A stretch of 27,637 nt of DNA. Origin: TMED14 sp003444795. GTDB taxonomy: Bacteria; Bacteroidota; Bacteroidia; Flavobacteriales; Schleiferiaceae. Made by a program: the position numbers and the translations under genes. Shown piece by piece: positions 7,988-16,553 of this stretch; positions within the stretch are counted from its first letter, which is position 1, and each line of letters opens with the position of its first letter. The notes beneath the pieces are model-generated. The model worked only from the letters and a program-made list of their open reading frames with translations. It did not search any database and was not told the origin of the DNA. The stretch lies in NCBI GenBank assembly GCA_963978445.1, contig CAXBRT010000010.1, forward strand, positions 1 to 27,637, in the 5' to 3' direction.

Positions 7988-8988
7988 GGCCCGTTGAGCC
8001 AAGCCAGCGCATTCTGCCCGAGCAATTTGGACTTTTTTTCAGCATGCCAAGGCATGGCGTTAATCAATTTCCCGGGTTCTAATTCGCCCAGCGGAAAGGG
8101 ATAGTCTGTTCCTAAAGCCACTTTGTCCTCGCCCACCAAATTCGTGATGAGCTCCAGCATGACGGGGTCATGAACCAGACTGTCCAGCCAAAACTTACCC
8201 ATATATCTGCTGGGAGGAATTGCGTTGTCGACTGCACATAAATCAGGACGCACATCAAATCCGTGCTGAATTCGGCCCAGTGTAGCGGGGAAGCTTCCTC
8301 CTCCATGGGCAATGGCCACGCGCAATCCCGGAAGACGCTCTAAAACGCCGCCAAAAATGAGGGAACAAATGGCACGCGATGATTCGGCGGGCATGCCTAC
8401 CAGCCAGGGGAGCCAATATTTGGGCATAGTGGGGGTGCCCATCATATCCCAAGGATGCACAAACACCGCCATGCCCAAGCGTTCGCAAGCTTCAAAAACG
8501 GGAAATAATTCTGGAGCATCCAAGTTCCACTGTTCAATATGGCTTCCAATCTGTATGCCCTTCAGGCCAATAGACTTGCAACGCTCTAGCTCCAGAATGG
8601 CCATGTCCGGCGCCTGCATAGGCAACGTGCCTAGCCCCTCAAAACGACTAGGATAGCGCTGCACAAGTTCCGCAATATGGTCATTGAGGAAGCGCGCCAC
8701 CTCTAAAGTGTCCTTGGGCTGCGCCCAGTAACTGAACATGACCGGAACTGTGGACAGAACTTGCATGTGAACGCCGTGCTGGTCGCATTCGCTCATTCTG
8801 ACCTCCGGATCCCAGCAATTGGCTTGAATCTCCCGGAAAAATTGGTCGTCCTTCATCATGCGCGCGCAGCCCGGGCAATGGTGGTCCAAGGTGACAAATC
8901 CACCATACCCAAAGCGTTGGGCGAAATGGGGAATGTGTTCGGGCAGGATGTGCGTGTGGATGTCTACCACCAAGGGAGAAGCGTGCAT
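7975..8988 (-). CDS. 2-amino-3-carboxymuconate-6-semialdehyde decarboxylase (ACMSD)
   Basis: Zinc amidohydrolase-fold enzyme that decarboxylates ACMS to 2-aminomuconate semialdehyde, diverting tryptophan carbon from quinolinate/NAD synthesis to full breakdown. Called nbaD in Pseudomonas. It has 337 residues from the ATG at 8988, the usual length. Motifs are the metal-binding DIHTH (H11, H13), VHPWDMMG, a second metal region in AIAHGGGSFPATLGR, and GTDYPFPLGE near the C-terminus with the catalytic aspartate. An in-frame ATG at 9108 would run the protein through the purF promoter and into the purF start, so I reject it. It is divergent from purF and its last codons overlap the DtxR gene. Confidence 0.93.
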   Translation of the reverse strand: MHASPLVVDIHTHILPEHIPHFAQRFGYGGFVTLDHHCPGCARMMKDDQFFREIQANCWDPEVRMSECDQHGVHMQVLSTVPVMFSYWAQPKDTLEVARFLNDHIAELVQRYPSRFEGLGTLPMQAPDMAILELERCKSIGLKGIQIGSHIEQWNLDAPELFPVFEACERLGMAVFVHPWDMMGTPTMPKYWLPWLVGMPAESSRAICSLIFGGVLERLPGLRVAIAHGGGSFPATLGRIQHGFDVRPDLCAVDNAIPPSRYMGKFWLDSLVHDPVMLELITNLVGEDKVALGTDYPFPLGELEPGKLINAMPWHAEKKSKLLGQNALAWLNGPQAT

Positions 8989-9007
8989 AGCGAGAGCAAA
9001 TAAGGGC

Positions 9008-9037
9008 TTGGGCGAAGATAGGGAAGCGCTACCTTTG
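9008..9037 (+). promoter_or_regulatory. purF promoter (TTG-N19-TACCTTTG)
   Basis: TTG at 9008-9010, a 19-base spacer and an exact TAnnTTTG box (TACCTTTG, 9030-9037). This is one of the two best promoters in the window. The purF ATG at 9056 lies 18 bases beyond, giving a leader of about 14 bases. It also excludes the longer in-frame purF start at 8858, which lies upstream of it. Confidence 0.85.
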
Positions 9038-9055
9038 TCCTTAGAATTCCATCCG

Positions 9056-10957
9056 ATGAGCGACGCCATCCACCACGAATGCGGCATAGCCCTCCTGAGG
9101 CTCCGCAAACCCTTGGACTACTACCTGGAAAAACACGGTACGGCGCTCTATGGCCTGAACAAAATGGTGCTCATGATGGAAAAGCAGCACAACCGCGGCC
9201 AAGACGGAGCTGGTCTTGCTGGGGTCAAGTTGGACATGGCCCCCGGGCAGCGCTACATCAGCCGCTACCGCTCGGTGGAAGCCAAACCCATGCAGGACAT
9301 TTTCCAACGCATTCAGAACCGCATCAACACGGTTTTGGACGGTCAGCCAGAACGCTTGAAAGACGCGGCCTGGGTCAAAGAAAACATTGCATTCGCCTGT
9401 GAGGTCTACCTCGGTCACCTCCGCTACGGCACATACGGCGGGAATTCCATTGAAGCCTGCCATCCCTTCCTGCGCCAAAGCAATTGGATGAGCCGTAACC
9501 TCATCGTCGCCGGCAACTTCAACATGACCAACGTGAAAGAGTTGGTAGACGAGTTGATCCAATTAGGGCAGCACCCCAAGGAGCGCGCGGACACTGTGAC
9601 GGTCATGGAGAAAATTGGCCACTTCTTGGACAAAGAAAACGAGCGACTCCACAAAGAGGCCAAAGAGGTGTTCGACATGAACAAAGTCGAGCGCAGCCGT
9701 TATCAAATGGACAACCTCCAGCTCCCGCGTGTCCTTCACAAGGCTTCACGTGCCTGGGACGGTGGCTATGCCATGGGGGGGATGGTCGGCCAAGGAGATG
9801 CCTTCCTGTTGCGCGACCCCAACGGCATTCGTCCGGCATACTACTATGTGGATGACGAAGTTGCCGTCGTGGCTTCTGAACGTCCAGTTATTCAAACAGC
9901 CTTTGGCGTCCCCTTTGAGTCAGTAAAAGAGGTTCCCCCGGGCGCCATGTTTTGGATTCGTCGGAATGGCGAAGTAAGCATTGAGCAAATTTTGGAGCCG
10001 CGTGAACGTCTGGCCTGCTCGTTTGAGCGCATTTATTTCTCGCGTGGAAATGATGGGGCTATTTACCAAGAGCGTTTGGAATTGGGCCGTCGTTTGGCCA
10101 ATCGCGTACTTGATGCAGTGGACCGAAATTTTGACGACACTGTGTTCAGCTTTATCCCGAATACCGCCGAAATTTCTTTCTACGGCCTCTTAAAAGGCGT
10201 GGAAGATGCCCTGAACGAGCAGAAGATTGAACAAGTCAACGCCCTGGGCAGCGATTACAGCGCGGACGACCTGCGTCACATTCTCACTCGCCGCCCACGC
10301 CTCGAAAAAATTGCCTGGAAGGACGTCAAACTGCGCACCTTCATCACGGAAGACGCGGGACGCGAGGGCATGGTGTCTCACGTGTACGATAGCACCTACC
10401 ACGTCGTCGAACCCAAGGACACCATCGTGACGGTAGACGACAGTATTGTGCGTGGCACCACGCTCAAACAGAGCATTCTGAAGATGCTGGACCGTCTAGG
10501 CCCCAAGCGGATCATCATCGTGTCTTCTGCCCCTCAGATTCGTTACCCGGATTGCTACGGCATTGACATGGCGAAGATGGGCGATTTTGCCGCCTTCCGT
10601 GCAGCCGTTTCCTTGCTAAAGGAACGCGGCATGCGGCAGGTACTCGCGGATGCCCTTGCTGCGGCCAAGGCAGAACTAGAGAAGCCCATGGAGGAGCAAG
10701 TTAATGCTGCCAAAGCCGTGTATGCGCCCTTTACGGCGGAAGAAATTTCAGACCGAATTGCCCAAATGCTCACCCCCGCCGGCGTCAAAGCCGAGGTCAA
10801 AGTGATCTACCAAACCATTGAAGATCTGCATGCTTCATGCCCAGAAAACCTTGGCGACTGGTACTTTACCGGCAAATATCCCACGCCTGGAGGCATCCGT
10901 GTGGCCAACCGTGCCTTCGTCAACTACATGGAAGGCAGCAGCGCAAGGGCGTACTAA
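9056..10957 (+). CDS. purF: Amidophosphoribosyltransferase
   Basis: Cytosolic enzyme that moves ammonia from glutamine to PRPP, the first committed step of purine synthesis. It has 633 residues, the long form seen in Bacteroidota. The N-terminal glutamine amidotransferase domain would use the cysteine in HHECGIALL (C9) once the short leader is removed, and it has EKQHNRGQDGAGL and LGHLRYGTYG. The C-terminal phosphoribosyltransferase domain has the PRPP loop VTVDDSIVRGTT followed by RIIIVSSAPQIRYPDCYGIDM. I place the start at 9056 rather than at the far upstream in-frame ATG because the promoter ends at 9037 and conserved sequence begins here. It ends 21 bases from the convergent peroxidase gene. 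Confidence 0.96.
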   Translation: MSDAIHHECGIALLRLRKPLDYYLEKHGTALYGLNKMVLMMEKQHNRGQDGAGLAGVKLDMAPGQRYISRYRSVEAKPMQDIFQRIQNRINTVLDGQPERLKDAAWVKENIAFACEVYLGHLRYGTYGGNSIEACHPFLRQSNWMSRNLIVAGNFNMTNVKELVDELIQLGQHPKERADTVTVMEKIGHFLDKENERLHKEAKEVFDMNKVERSRYQMDNLQLPRVLHKASRAWDGGYAMGGMVGQGDAFLLRDPNGIRPAYYYVDDEVAVVASERPVIQTAFGVPFESVKEVPPGAMFWIRRNGEVSIEQILEPRERLACSFERIYFSRGNDGAIYQERLELGRRLANRVLDAVDRNFDDTVFSFIPNTAEISFYGLLKGVEDALNEQKIEQVNALGSDYSADDLRHILTRRPRLEKIAWKDVKLRTFITEDAGREGMVSHVYDSTYHVVEPKDTIVTVDDSIVRGTTLKQSILKMLDRLGPKRIIIVSSAPQIRYPDCYGIDMAKMGDFAAFRAAVSLLKERGMRQVLADALAAAKAELEKPMEEQVNAAKAVYAPFTAEEISDRIAQMLTPAGVKAEVKVIYQTIEDLHASCPENLGDWYFTGKYPTPGGIRVANRAFVNYMEGSSARAY

Positions 10958-10978
10958 GCGTTCTCAATTCCCCTTGCC

Positions 10979-12130
10979 TTAGCGGATAAAGGGGTCACTA
11001 AATTTCAAATTCGTCGCCACTACGGGGTCGTTCAACGTCTCCAAAAAGGCCACCAACGCGGCTTTTTGCTGAGGGGTAAAATTGGGCTGAACGGGATTCC
11101 CGTCGGGCCCTTTGAGTTCTGGGCTCAAGTTGGGATGGTTCTGTACCCCGTTGCTGTAGTGGTCTACCACCTGAGCCAAGGTGGCAAATCGGCCATCGTG
11201 CATGTAGGGGCCGCGCCCGGACAGATTGCGCAGGGATGGCGACTTAAATAGCCCAAGTTGTCCCGGGTTCCCGGTTATGCCCCCAACGCCCGCATCCGTC
11301 GTGGTCGCGTCCAACCCGTTGTTTCGGGGGCCTGGGGCAATAAAGGCTTCGGTTCCATGGCAGGTAATGCACGCACCTGGAGCAGGACCCCCACCTGTTC
11401 CGGGAGGGGGCAGCCCCATAAAAATCGCCTTGCCTTGGTTTTCTTGCGCCGTGAAGTTAGGAAAGGGCTCGGCCGGCGTGGCCACTTGCGCTCTACCAAT
11501 GTCGTAGGGCGACTGGTAACTCATGATGCTTCGAACGAACTGCGCCAATGCGCGTCGAATTTTTACTTCCGTTATCTCATCGGACCCAAAGGCCTTTTCA
11601 AACAAAATGGGATAATAGGGTTGGGCGGAAACTCGAGCCACCAGCGTATCCAAGGTCAGCCCCATCTCCACGGGGTCCTGTACGGGAAATAATACCTGTT
11701 CTTCCAGTGTGGATGAGCGCTGATCCCAAAAAAATGTGCCGTTGGCATAGAAGCGCGCATTGCTCAAGCCCATGGAATGGCGGGCGGTTGCTCCCCCCTC
11801 AAATCCTACACTAAAGCGCACATCGTCCCCAAAGCCTTTCGCCTGTTGGTGGCAGTGGGCACAGGATACACTTTGGTTCTTGCTTAAATGGAGGTCATAA
11901 AAAAGGACACGCCCCAAAGTCGCCCCGTCATCCGTTACCGGATTGGTCAATGGGGTATTATCCGCCGAAAGCACATTGCCCTGAGAAAAATGGTCAGGCA
12001 GGGATTCCGGCGTGTAGTCATACGGCACCTCCGGGAGCACTAAAAACTCCGCAAGGGGGTCGCCAGGCTTTTCGGGCGTACAGGCCAGGACAGCTACCCC
12101 AAGGGCCGCGAAGGCGAAAACATTCTTCAT
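10979..12130 (-). CDS. Di-heme cytochrome c peroxidase, lipoprotein
   Basis: Cytochrome c peroxidase/MauG-type di-heme protein of 383 residues that would reduce hydrogen peroxide in the periplasm. The N-terminus MKNVFAFAALGVAVLAC ends in a lipobox cysteine (C17), so the protein is probably membrane-anchored. Two haem c motifs, CAHCH (90-94) and CITCH (254-258), define the two domains. The family features FYDLHLSKNQSVSC, PVQDPVEMG and SPSLRNLSGRGPYMHDGR are present. On the minus strand AACCTTTG (12161-12154), one mismatch from the -7 consensus, is a possible promoter 23 bases before the ATG. The electron donor is not encoded nearby. Confidence 0.92.
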   Translation of the reverse strand: MKNVFAFAALGVAVLACTPEKPGDPLAEFLVLPEVPYDYTPESLPDHFSQGNVLSADNTPLTNPVTDDGATLGRVLFYDLHLSKNQSVSCAHCHQQAKGFGDDVRFSVGFEGGATARHSMGLSNARFYANGTFFWDQRSSTLEEQVLFPVQDPVEMGLTLDTLVARVSAQPYYPILFEKAFGSDEITEVKIRRALAQFVRSIMSYQSPYDIGRAQVATPAEPFPNFTAQENQGKAIFMGLPPPGTGGGPAPGACITCHGTEAFIAPGPRNNGLDATTTDAGVGGITGNPGQLGLFKSPSLRNLSGRGPYMHDGRFATLAQVVDHYSNGVQNHPNLSPELKGPDGNPVQPNFTPQQKAALVAFLETLNDPVVATNLKFSDPFIR

Positions 12131-12190
12131 GGCGATTGGATGCGGTTGGAGTGCAAAGGTTTAGTGCGAACAGAAACGGCCCAGGGTGGT

Positions 12191-12198
12191 TACCTTAG
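12191..12198 (+). promoter_or_regulatory. -7-like box of the adenosyltransferase gene (TACCTTAG)
   Basis: One mismatch from TAnnTTTG, ending 4 bases before the GTG at 12203, the same spacing as several other genes here. This supports the GTG start. No -33 TTG is evident. Confidence 0.45.
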
Positions 12199-12202
12199 GA
12201 CT

Positions 12203-12769
12203 GTGAAAATTTACACCAAAACAGGGGACAGCGGGAAGACCAGCTTGTACAGCGGTCAACGCGTATCCAAATCGGACTTGCGCTTGCACGCCTATGGCAG
12301 TTTGGACGAGCTCAACGCCCATGTGGGCATGTTGCGCGATCAAGCCGCGGATTTTTCGGACGTTCGCCTCCTCTTAGCGGACATCCAGTCCCATTTGTTT
12401 TCCATCGGTTCCCATCTGGCGAATGACAGCGAGGCTTTTGTGGAGAAATTGCCGGTCGTGGAATTGACTTGGGCCAGTGAGCTAGAAGCAGCCATTGACC
12501 GCATGGATGCAGACCTTCCTCCGCTTCGAACCTTTGTGCTTCCCGGGGGCCATGTGCTGGTTAGTCACGCGCACTTGGCACGCACTGTTTGCCGCCGTGC
12601 CGAACGCTGGTGCACCCAACTGGAAGCCGAACTCAAGGACAGTTCGGTACCGGTCCCTGCCGCAGCCCTGCCTTACTTGAATCGCCTAAGCGATTATTTC
12701 TTCACGCTTTCACGCTGGATTGGCCTTCAGGTAAATGCCGAAGAAACGCCTTGGAAACCAAAGGCTTAA
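12203..12769 (+). CDS. Corrinoid adenosyltransferase, PduO type
   Basis: Transfers the adenosyl group of ATP to cob(I)alamin, making coenzyme B12. It has 188 residues, typical for the PduO/MMAB family. The N-terminal ATP-binding motif is KIYTKTGDSGKTSLY. Two later signatures are the helix AHLARTVCRRAERW and NRLSDYFFTLSRW near the C-terminus. I chose the GTG at 12203 because family homology begins at the next residues and a -7-like box precedes it by 4 bases; the upstream ATG at 12140 lies before that box. No other B12 genes are in the window, so it may salvage cobalamin. It is divergent from the peroxidase gene. Confidence 0.93.
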   Translation: MKIYTKTGDSGKTSLYSGQRVSKSDLRLHAYGSLDELNAHVGMLRDQAADFSDVRLLLADIQSHLFSIGSHLANDSEAFVEKLPVVELTWASELEAAIDRMDADLPPLRTFVLPGGHVLVSHAHLARTVCRRAERWCTQLEAELKDSSVPVPAAALPYLNRLSDYFFTLSRWIGLQVNAEETPWKPKA

Positions 12770-12787
12770 TTCCGTGAACTAAAGGAC

Positions 12788-12817
12788 TTGCACAGCATTC
12801 CAAAAGGAATATATTTG
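12788..12817 (+). promoter_or_regulatory. Promoter of the DUF2795 gene (TTG-N19-TATATTTG)
   Basis: TTG at 12788-12790, 19 bases, then an exact TAnnTTTG box at 12810-12817. The ATG at 12843 is 25 bases downstream. A dyad (GCGCAA 12817-12822, TTGCGC 12830-12835) straddles the expected transcription start and could be an operator. Confidence 0.85.
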
Positions 12818-12842
12818 CGCAAAATTCTATTGCGCGACTCCT

Positions 12843-13067
12843 ATGTATTGGACACTTGAACTGGCTTCTTACCTCAGCGATGCCCCTTGGCCTGCCACCA
12901 AGGACGAATTGATTGATTACGCTATTCGTACGGGTGCCCCTCTGGAAGTGGTTGAAAACCTCCAAGCCATCGAAGAAGAGGAAGCGGAAATCTATGAATC
13001 CATCGAAGAGATTTGGCCCGATTACCCTTCTGACGACGACTTTCTTTGGAACGAAGAGGAGTACTGA
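12843..13067 (+). CDS. Small conserved acidic protein, DUF2795 family
   Basis: A 74-residue, strongly acidic protein (MYWTLELASYLSDAPWPATK...). The Trp/Pro-rich N-terminus and the DELIDYAIRTGAPLEVVENLQ region match the DUF2795-type proteins widespread in Bacteroidota. The C-terminal 25 residues are mostly Glu and Asp with a few aromatics. It has no signal peptide or membrane segment, so it should be cytosolic. The function is not known. It has its own strong promoter and lies 57 bases before secA, which also has its own -7 box. Confidence 0.88.
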   Translation: MYWTLELASYLSDAPWPATKDELIDYAIRTGAPLEVVENLQAIEEEEAEIYESIEEIWPDYPSDDDFLWNEEEY

Positions 13068-13108
13068 TTCTGCCATTCTAGGTAAATATTTAGGTGGCAC
13101 AAGGATTG

Positions 13109-13116
13109 TACTTTTG
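13109..13116 (+). promoter_or_regulatory. -7 promoter box of secA (TACTTTTG)
   Basis: An exact TAnnTTTG match ending 8 bases before the secA ATG at 13125, giving a leader of only about 4 bases. No TTG is seen at the expected distance upstream. Confidence 0.6.
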
Positions 13117-13124
13117 CCGCTACC

Positions 13125-16100
13125 ATGATTCAAAAGCTTCTTCAGAAGATCCTTGGGGATAAGTCGCAGAACGATCTCAAGGAAATTCAACCTTATATCG
13201 ACCGAATTCATGCCGCAGAGCAAGCGCTCAAAGGCATGAATCCCGAAGGCCTACGCGCTAAAACCGCGGAATTTAAGGCCAAAATCAAAGCCGCCTCTGC
13301 TTCCCAGGAAGCAGAAATCGCCCAGCTCAAGGGCCAGGCAGAAAACGAATCCGACTTTGAGGTCAAAGAATCGCTCTACACCCAGATCGACGAACTGACA
13401 AAATCAGCCATTGTGGCAGAGGAAAGCGTCCTTGAGGACATCCTCCCTGAAGCCTTTGCCGTAATCCGTGAAACCGCGCGTCGTTGGTCCGAAGGTCCCA
13501 TGACAGTGGCGGCCACAGACTTTGACCGGGCCTTGAATGGCCAGTTTGATGGCCTTCGCTTAGAAGGGGACCAAGCTATTTGGAACAACATTTGGTCGGC
13601 TGCAGGCACCTCTGTAACCTGGAACATGGTGCACTACGATGTCCAGCTTTTTGGGGGTACCGTTTTGCACAAAGGCCGAATTGCCGAAATGGCCACCGGT
13701 GAGGGTAAGACCCTGGTGGCCACCCTGCCCGTGTACTTGAACGCATTGAGCGGCCGCGGTGTACACGTGGTTACGGTAAACGACTACCTCTCCAAGCGCG
13801 ACGCCGAATGGATGGGGCCCTTATACCAATTCCACGGCCTGACGGTAGACTGCATTGACAAGCACCGCCCTAACAGCGAAGGCCGCCGCAAGGCCTATGG
13901 TTCGGACATCACCTTTGGTACCAACAACGAATTTGGCTTTGACTATTTGCGCGACAACATGGCGCGCGACATGTCGGAATTGGTCCAACGCGGCCACCAC
14001 TTTGCGATTGTGGACGAAGTGGATTCCGTCTTGATTGACGATGCGCGTACGCCGTTGATAATTTCTGGGCCAACTCCAAATGGAGACCGCCACGAATTCA
14101 ACGAGCTCAAACCCTTCGTGGTCGAGCTCTTCAACGAACAAAAGGCCGTCGCTCAAGATGCCCTCATGCAGGCCAAGCGTCTATTGTCAGAAGGCAATCC
14201 CAAAGACGCCGGATTCCAGTTGTTGCGTGCGCACCGCGCCCTCCCTAAAAACAAGGCCCTCATCAAATTGCTGAGCGAGGAAGGCAACAAGGCCCTCTTG
14301 CAAAAAACAGAAGGCGTTTACCTCCAAAACCAAGGCAAAGAGATGAAAGTGGTCGACGAGGCCCTCTTCTTCTCGATTGAAGAAAAGCAAAACCAGGTCA
14401 ACTTGACCGACCGCGGAATCGAGCTTTTGTCCTCCAAGACGAGCGCAGACTTCTTCGTTTTGCCCGACATGTCCACGTCCTTGGACCGCATTGAGAAGTC
14501 GGATGTAGATACCGCCACGAAGGCCCAAGAAAAAGAGGCCCTCTCACGCGAGTACCGTCAAAAGTCCGAGCGTATTCACACCATGAACCAGCTCCTCAAG
14601 GCCTATACCTTGTTTGAGCGTGACGTGGAATATGTCGTGATGGACAGCAAGGTGAAGATTGTTGACGAGCAAACCGGCCGAATCATGGACGGTCGTCGCT
14701 ATTCCGACGGCTTGCACCAAGCCATCGAAGCCAAGGAAAATGTGACCATTGAAGCGGCCACACAGACCTATGCAACCGTCACCTTGCAGAACTACTTCCG
14801 GATGTACCACAAGCTTTCGGGCATGACGGGTACTGCGGAAACGGAAGCGGGTGAATTCTGGGAGATCTACAAATTGGACGTAACCGTCATTCCCACCAAT
14901 CGCCCCATTGCCCGCGACGACCGCGACGATTTGGTCTACAAAACGAAGCGCGAGAAGTACAACGCGGTCATCGAAGAAATTGTGAAGCTCCGCGAGGCGG
15001 GCCGCCCTGTATTGGTAGGTACCACCTCGGTGGAAATTTCCGAGCTTCTAAGCAAAGCGCTGAACATGCGCAAAATTCCGCACCAAGTATTGAACGCTAA
15101 ACTTCACCAGAAGGAAGCAGACATTGTCGCCGAAGCAGGTCGTCCGGGTACGGTTACCATTGCTACCAACATGGCGGGTCGTGGTACGGACATCAAATTG
15201 ACCCCCGAGGCGAAGGCGGCCGGCGGTCTGGCTATTATCGGTACCGAGCGCCACGATTCGCGTCGTGTTGACCGCCAGCTGCGCGGGCGTTCTGGACGTC
15301 AAGGGGATCCAGGCTCATCGCAGTTCTTTGTGAGCTTGGAGGACAACCTCATGCGTCTATTTGGGTCCGAACGCATCGCCAGCCTCATGGACAAGATGGG
15401 GCATGTTGAAGGTGAAGTCATTCAGCACTCCATGGTGTCCAAGTCCATTGAGCGCGCCCAGAAGAAAGTGGAAGAGAACAACTTCGGCATGCGCAAGCGT
15501 TTGTTGGAGTACGATGACGTGATGAATGCGCAGCGCGAGGGCATCTACCGCCGCCGCCGCAATGCCTTGTCCGGCGAGCGCCTCCAGGTAGACATTGCCA
15601 ACATGGCCTATGACTTGGCTGCGTCTTTGGTGCAGAACACCAAGCCTAGCAACGCTTTTCAATCGTACGAGCTCGATTTGTTTGAAACCTTTGGCATCGC
15701 CTCCCCATTCACGGCGTCTGAATTTGAGGGTAAAAAAGCCCAGGAGCTCATTCAGGGCACCTACGAGGCCGCCATGCAGAACTACAAGGAAAAGGCCGTT
15801 CGCACCGCGAACCAAGCCCTTCCCGTTTTGGAAAATGTACTTCGCGAACAAGGCAGCAATGTGGAGCGCATTTTGGTGCCCTTCACCGATGGGGCCCGCG
15901 CCCTTCAAGTCTCCACGCATCTGCAGAAGTCTGTCGACACCCGGGGCGCATCCCTCATCCAAGACCTGGAAAAGGGCATCGTGCTCGCCATGATTGACGA
16001 CAATTGGAAGGAGCATTTGCGCAACATGGACGACCTGCGGCAGAACGTGCAGGGGGCCGTGTATGAACAGAAAGATCCTTTATTGATCTACAAGCACGAG

Positions 16101-16475
16101 AGCTTCAACCTGTTCCGCGAAATGCTTGGAGAAATGAACCAAAGCGTCATTTCCTTCCTGTTCCGCGCTGGATTGCCTGTGGCAGATCCCGCCGCACAGG
16201 CTCAAGCGGTTCGTCGCGCCCCCGCCCCTGCCCCTCGCCGCGAGGCCTTGCAAACGAGCGGCCCAGGTAGCGATGCCCCAGTGGCTCCCGCCCGCAGCGC
16301 TGCACCCAATGCCCCCGCACCGGCAGCTCCTCGGACCCCCGTTACCACAGGTAAAAAGATTGGCCGAAATGACCTCGTCACCATTGCCAACATTGTCTCT
16401 GGAGAGAAAAAGCAGGTGAAATTCAAGGTAGCCGAGCCCTTGCTCTCGCAAGGTTGGACGTTGCTAAAGGATTGA
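13125..16475 (+). CDS. secA: Protein translocase ATPase SecA
   Basis: Motor ATPase that drives preproteins through SecYEG. It has 1116 residues, the long Bacteroidota form (E. coli about 900). It shows Walker A in MATGEGKTL (192-196), the DEAD-type box DEVDSVLIDDARTPLIISGP, the helicase motifs TNMAGRGTDIKL and DRQLRGRSGRQGDPG, and the scaffold helix LLEYDDVMNAQR. An extra stretch follows LIISGP (about 320-440, Lys/Gln/Leu-rich), as in other Bacteroidota. The C-terminus has an Ala/Pro-rich linker and then KKIGRNDLVTIANIVSGEKK. This lacks the Cys-rich zinc-binding tail (CPCGSGKK...C-H/C) that binds SecB in many bacteria. It is convergent with the EnvC-like gene. Confidence 0.97.
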   Translation: MIQKLLQKILGDKSQNDLKEIQPYIDRIHAAEQALKGMNPEGLRAKTAEFKAKIKAASASQEAEIAQLKGQAENESDFEVKESLYTQIDELTKSAIVAEESVLEDILPEAFAVIRETARRWSEGPMTVAATDFDRALNGQFDGLRLEGDQAIWNNIWSAAGTSVTWNMVHYDVQLFGGTVLHKGRIAEMATGEGKTLVATLPVYLNALSGRGVHVVTVNDYLSKRDAEWMGPLYQFHGLTVDCIDKHRPNSEGRRKAYGSDITFGTNNEFGFDYLRDNMARDMSELVQRGHHFAIVDEVDSVLIDDARTPLIISGPTPNGDRHEFNELKPFVVELFNEQKAVAQDALMQAKRLLSEGNPKDAGFQLLRAHRALPKNKALIKLLSEEGNKALLQKTEGVYLQNQGKEMKVVDEALFFSIEEKQNQVNLTDRGIELLSSKTSADFFVLPDMSTSLDRIEKSDVDTATKAQEKEALSREYRQKSERIHTMNQLLKAYTLFERDVEYVVMDSKVKIVDEQTGRIMDGRRYSDGLHQAIEAKENVTIEAATQTYATVTLQNYFRMYHKLSGMTGTAETEAGEFWEIYKLDVTVIPTNRPIARDDRDDLVYKTKREKYNAVIEEIVKLREAGRPVLVGTTSVEISELLSKALNMRKIPHQVLNAKLHQKEADIVAEAGRPGTVTIATNMAGRGTDIKLTPEAKAAGGLAIIGTERHDSRRVDRQLRGRSGRQGDPGSSQFFVSLEDNLMRLFGSERIASLMDKMGHVEGEVIQHSMVSKSIERAQKKVEENNFGMRKRLLEYDDVMNAQREGIYRRRRNALSGERLQVDIANMAYDLAASLVQNTKPSNAFQSYELDLFETFGIASPFTASEFEGKKAQELIQGTYEAAMQNYKEKAVRTANQALPVLENVLREQGSNVERILVPFTDGARALQVSTHLQKSVDTRGASLIQDLEKGIVLAMIDDNWKEHLRNMDDLRQNVQGAVYEQKDPLLIYKHESFNLFREMLGEMNQSVISFLFRAGLPVADPAAQAQAVRRAPAPAPRREALQTSGPGSDAPVAPARSAAPNAPAPAAPRTPVTTGKKIGRNDLVTIANIVSGEKKQVKFKVAEPLLSQGWTLLKD

Positions 16476-16519
16476 GCTAGGAGAGGGCCCTTATCCAGTT
16501 AACGGGTTGAAGGGTTAAA

Positions 16520-16553
16520 GCGTTTAAGGGGTGGGCTTTTTGCCCTTTAACGC
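16520..16553. terminator. Possible two-way terminator between secA and the EnvC-like gene
   Basis: An 11-bp stem with one mismatch (GCGTTTAAGGG at 16520-16530, CCCTTTAACGC at 16543-16553) lies between convergent genes and covers the stop codon of the minus-strand gene. A smaller GGGC-TTTTT-GCCC hairpin nests inside. There is no good T-run after the long stem in either direction, so termination is plausible but weakly supported. Confidence 0.35.

Noticed and set aside
8858..9055. 66-codon upstream extension of purF
   Set aside because: It runs antisense through the ACMSD start and across the TTG-N19-TACCTTTG promoter; PurF homology begins just after 9056.
8989..9108. 40-codon upstream extension of ACMSD
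   Set aside because: It overlaps the purF promoter and start on the other strand and has no family similarity; the amidohydrolase begins at MHASPLVVDIHTH.
12140..12202. ATG start for the adenosyltransferase
   Set aside because: The extra 21 residues do not match the family and lie upstream of the -7-like box; the GTG at 12203 fits both homology and the promoter.
15357..16016. 219-codon minus-strand ORF inside secA
   Set aside because: Long antisense frames are common opposite GC-rich coding sequence; SecA is conserved in the sense frame.
16487..16493. GGGCCC palindrome after secA
   Set aside because: Too short and not followed by a T-run; expected by chance at this base composition.
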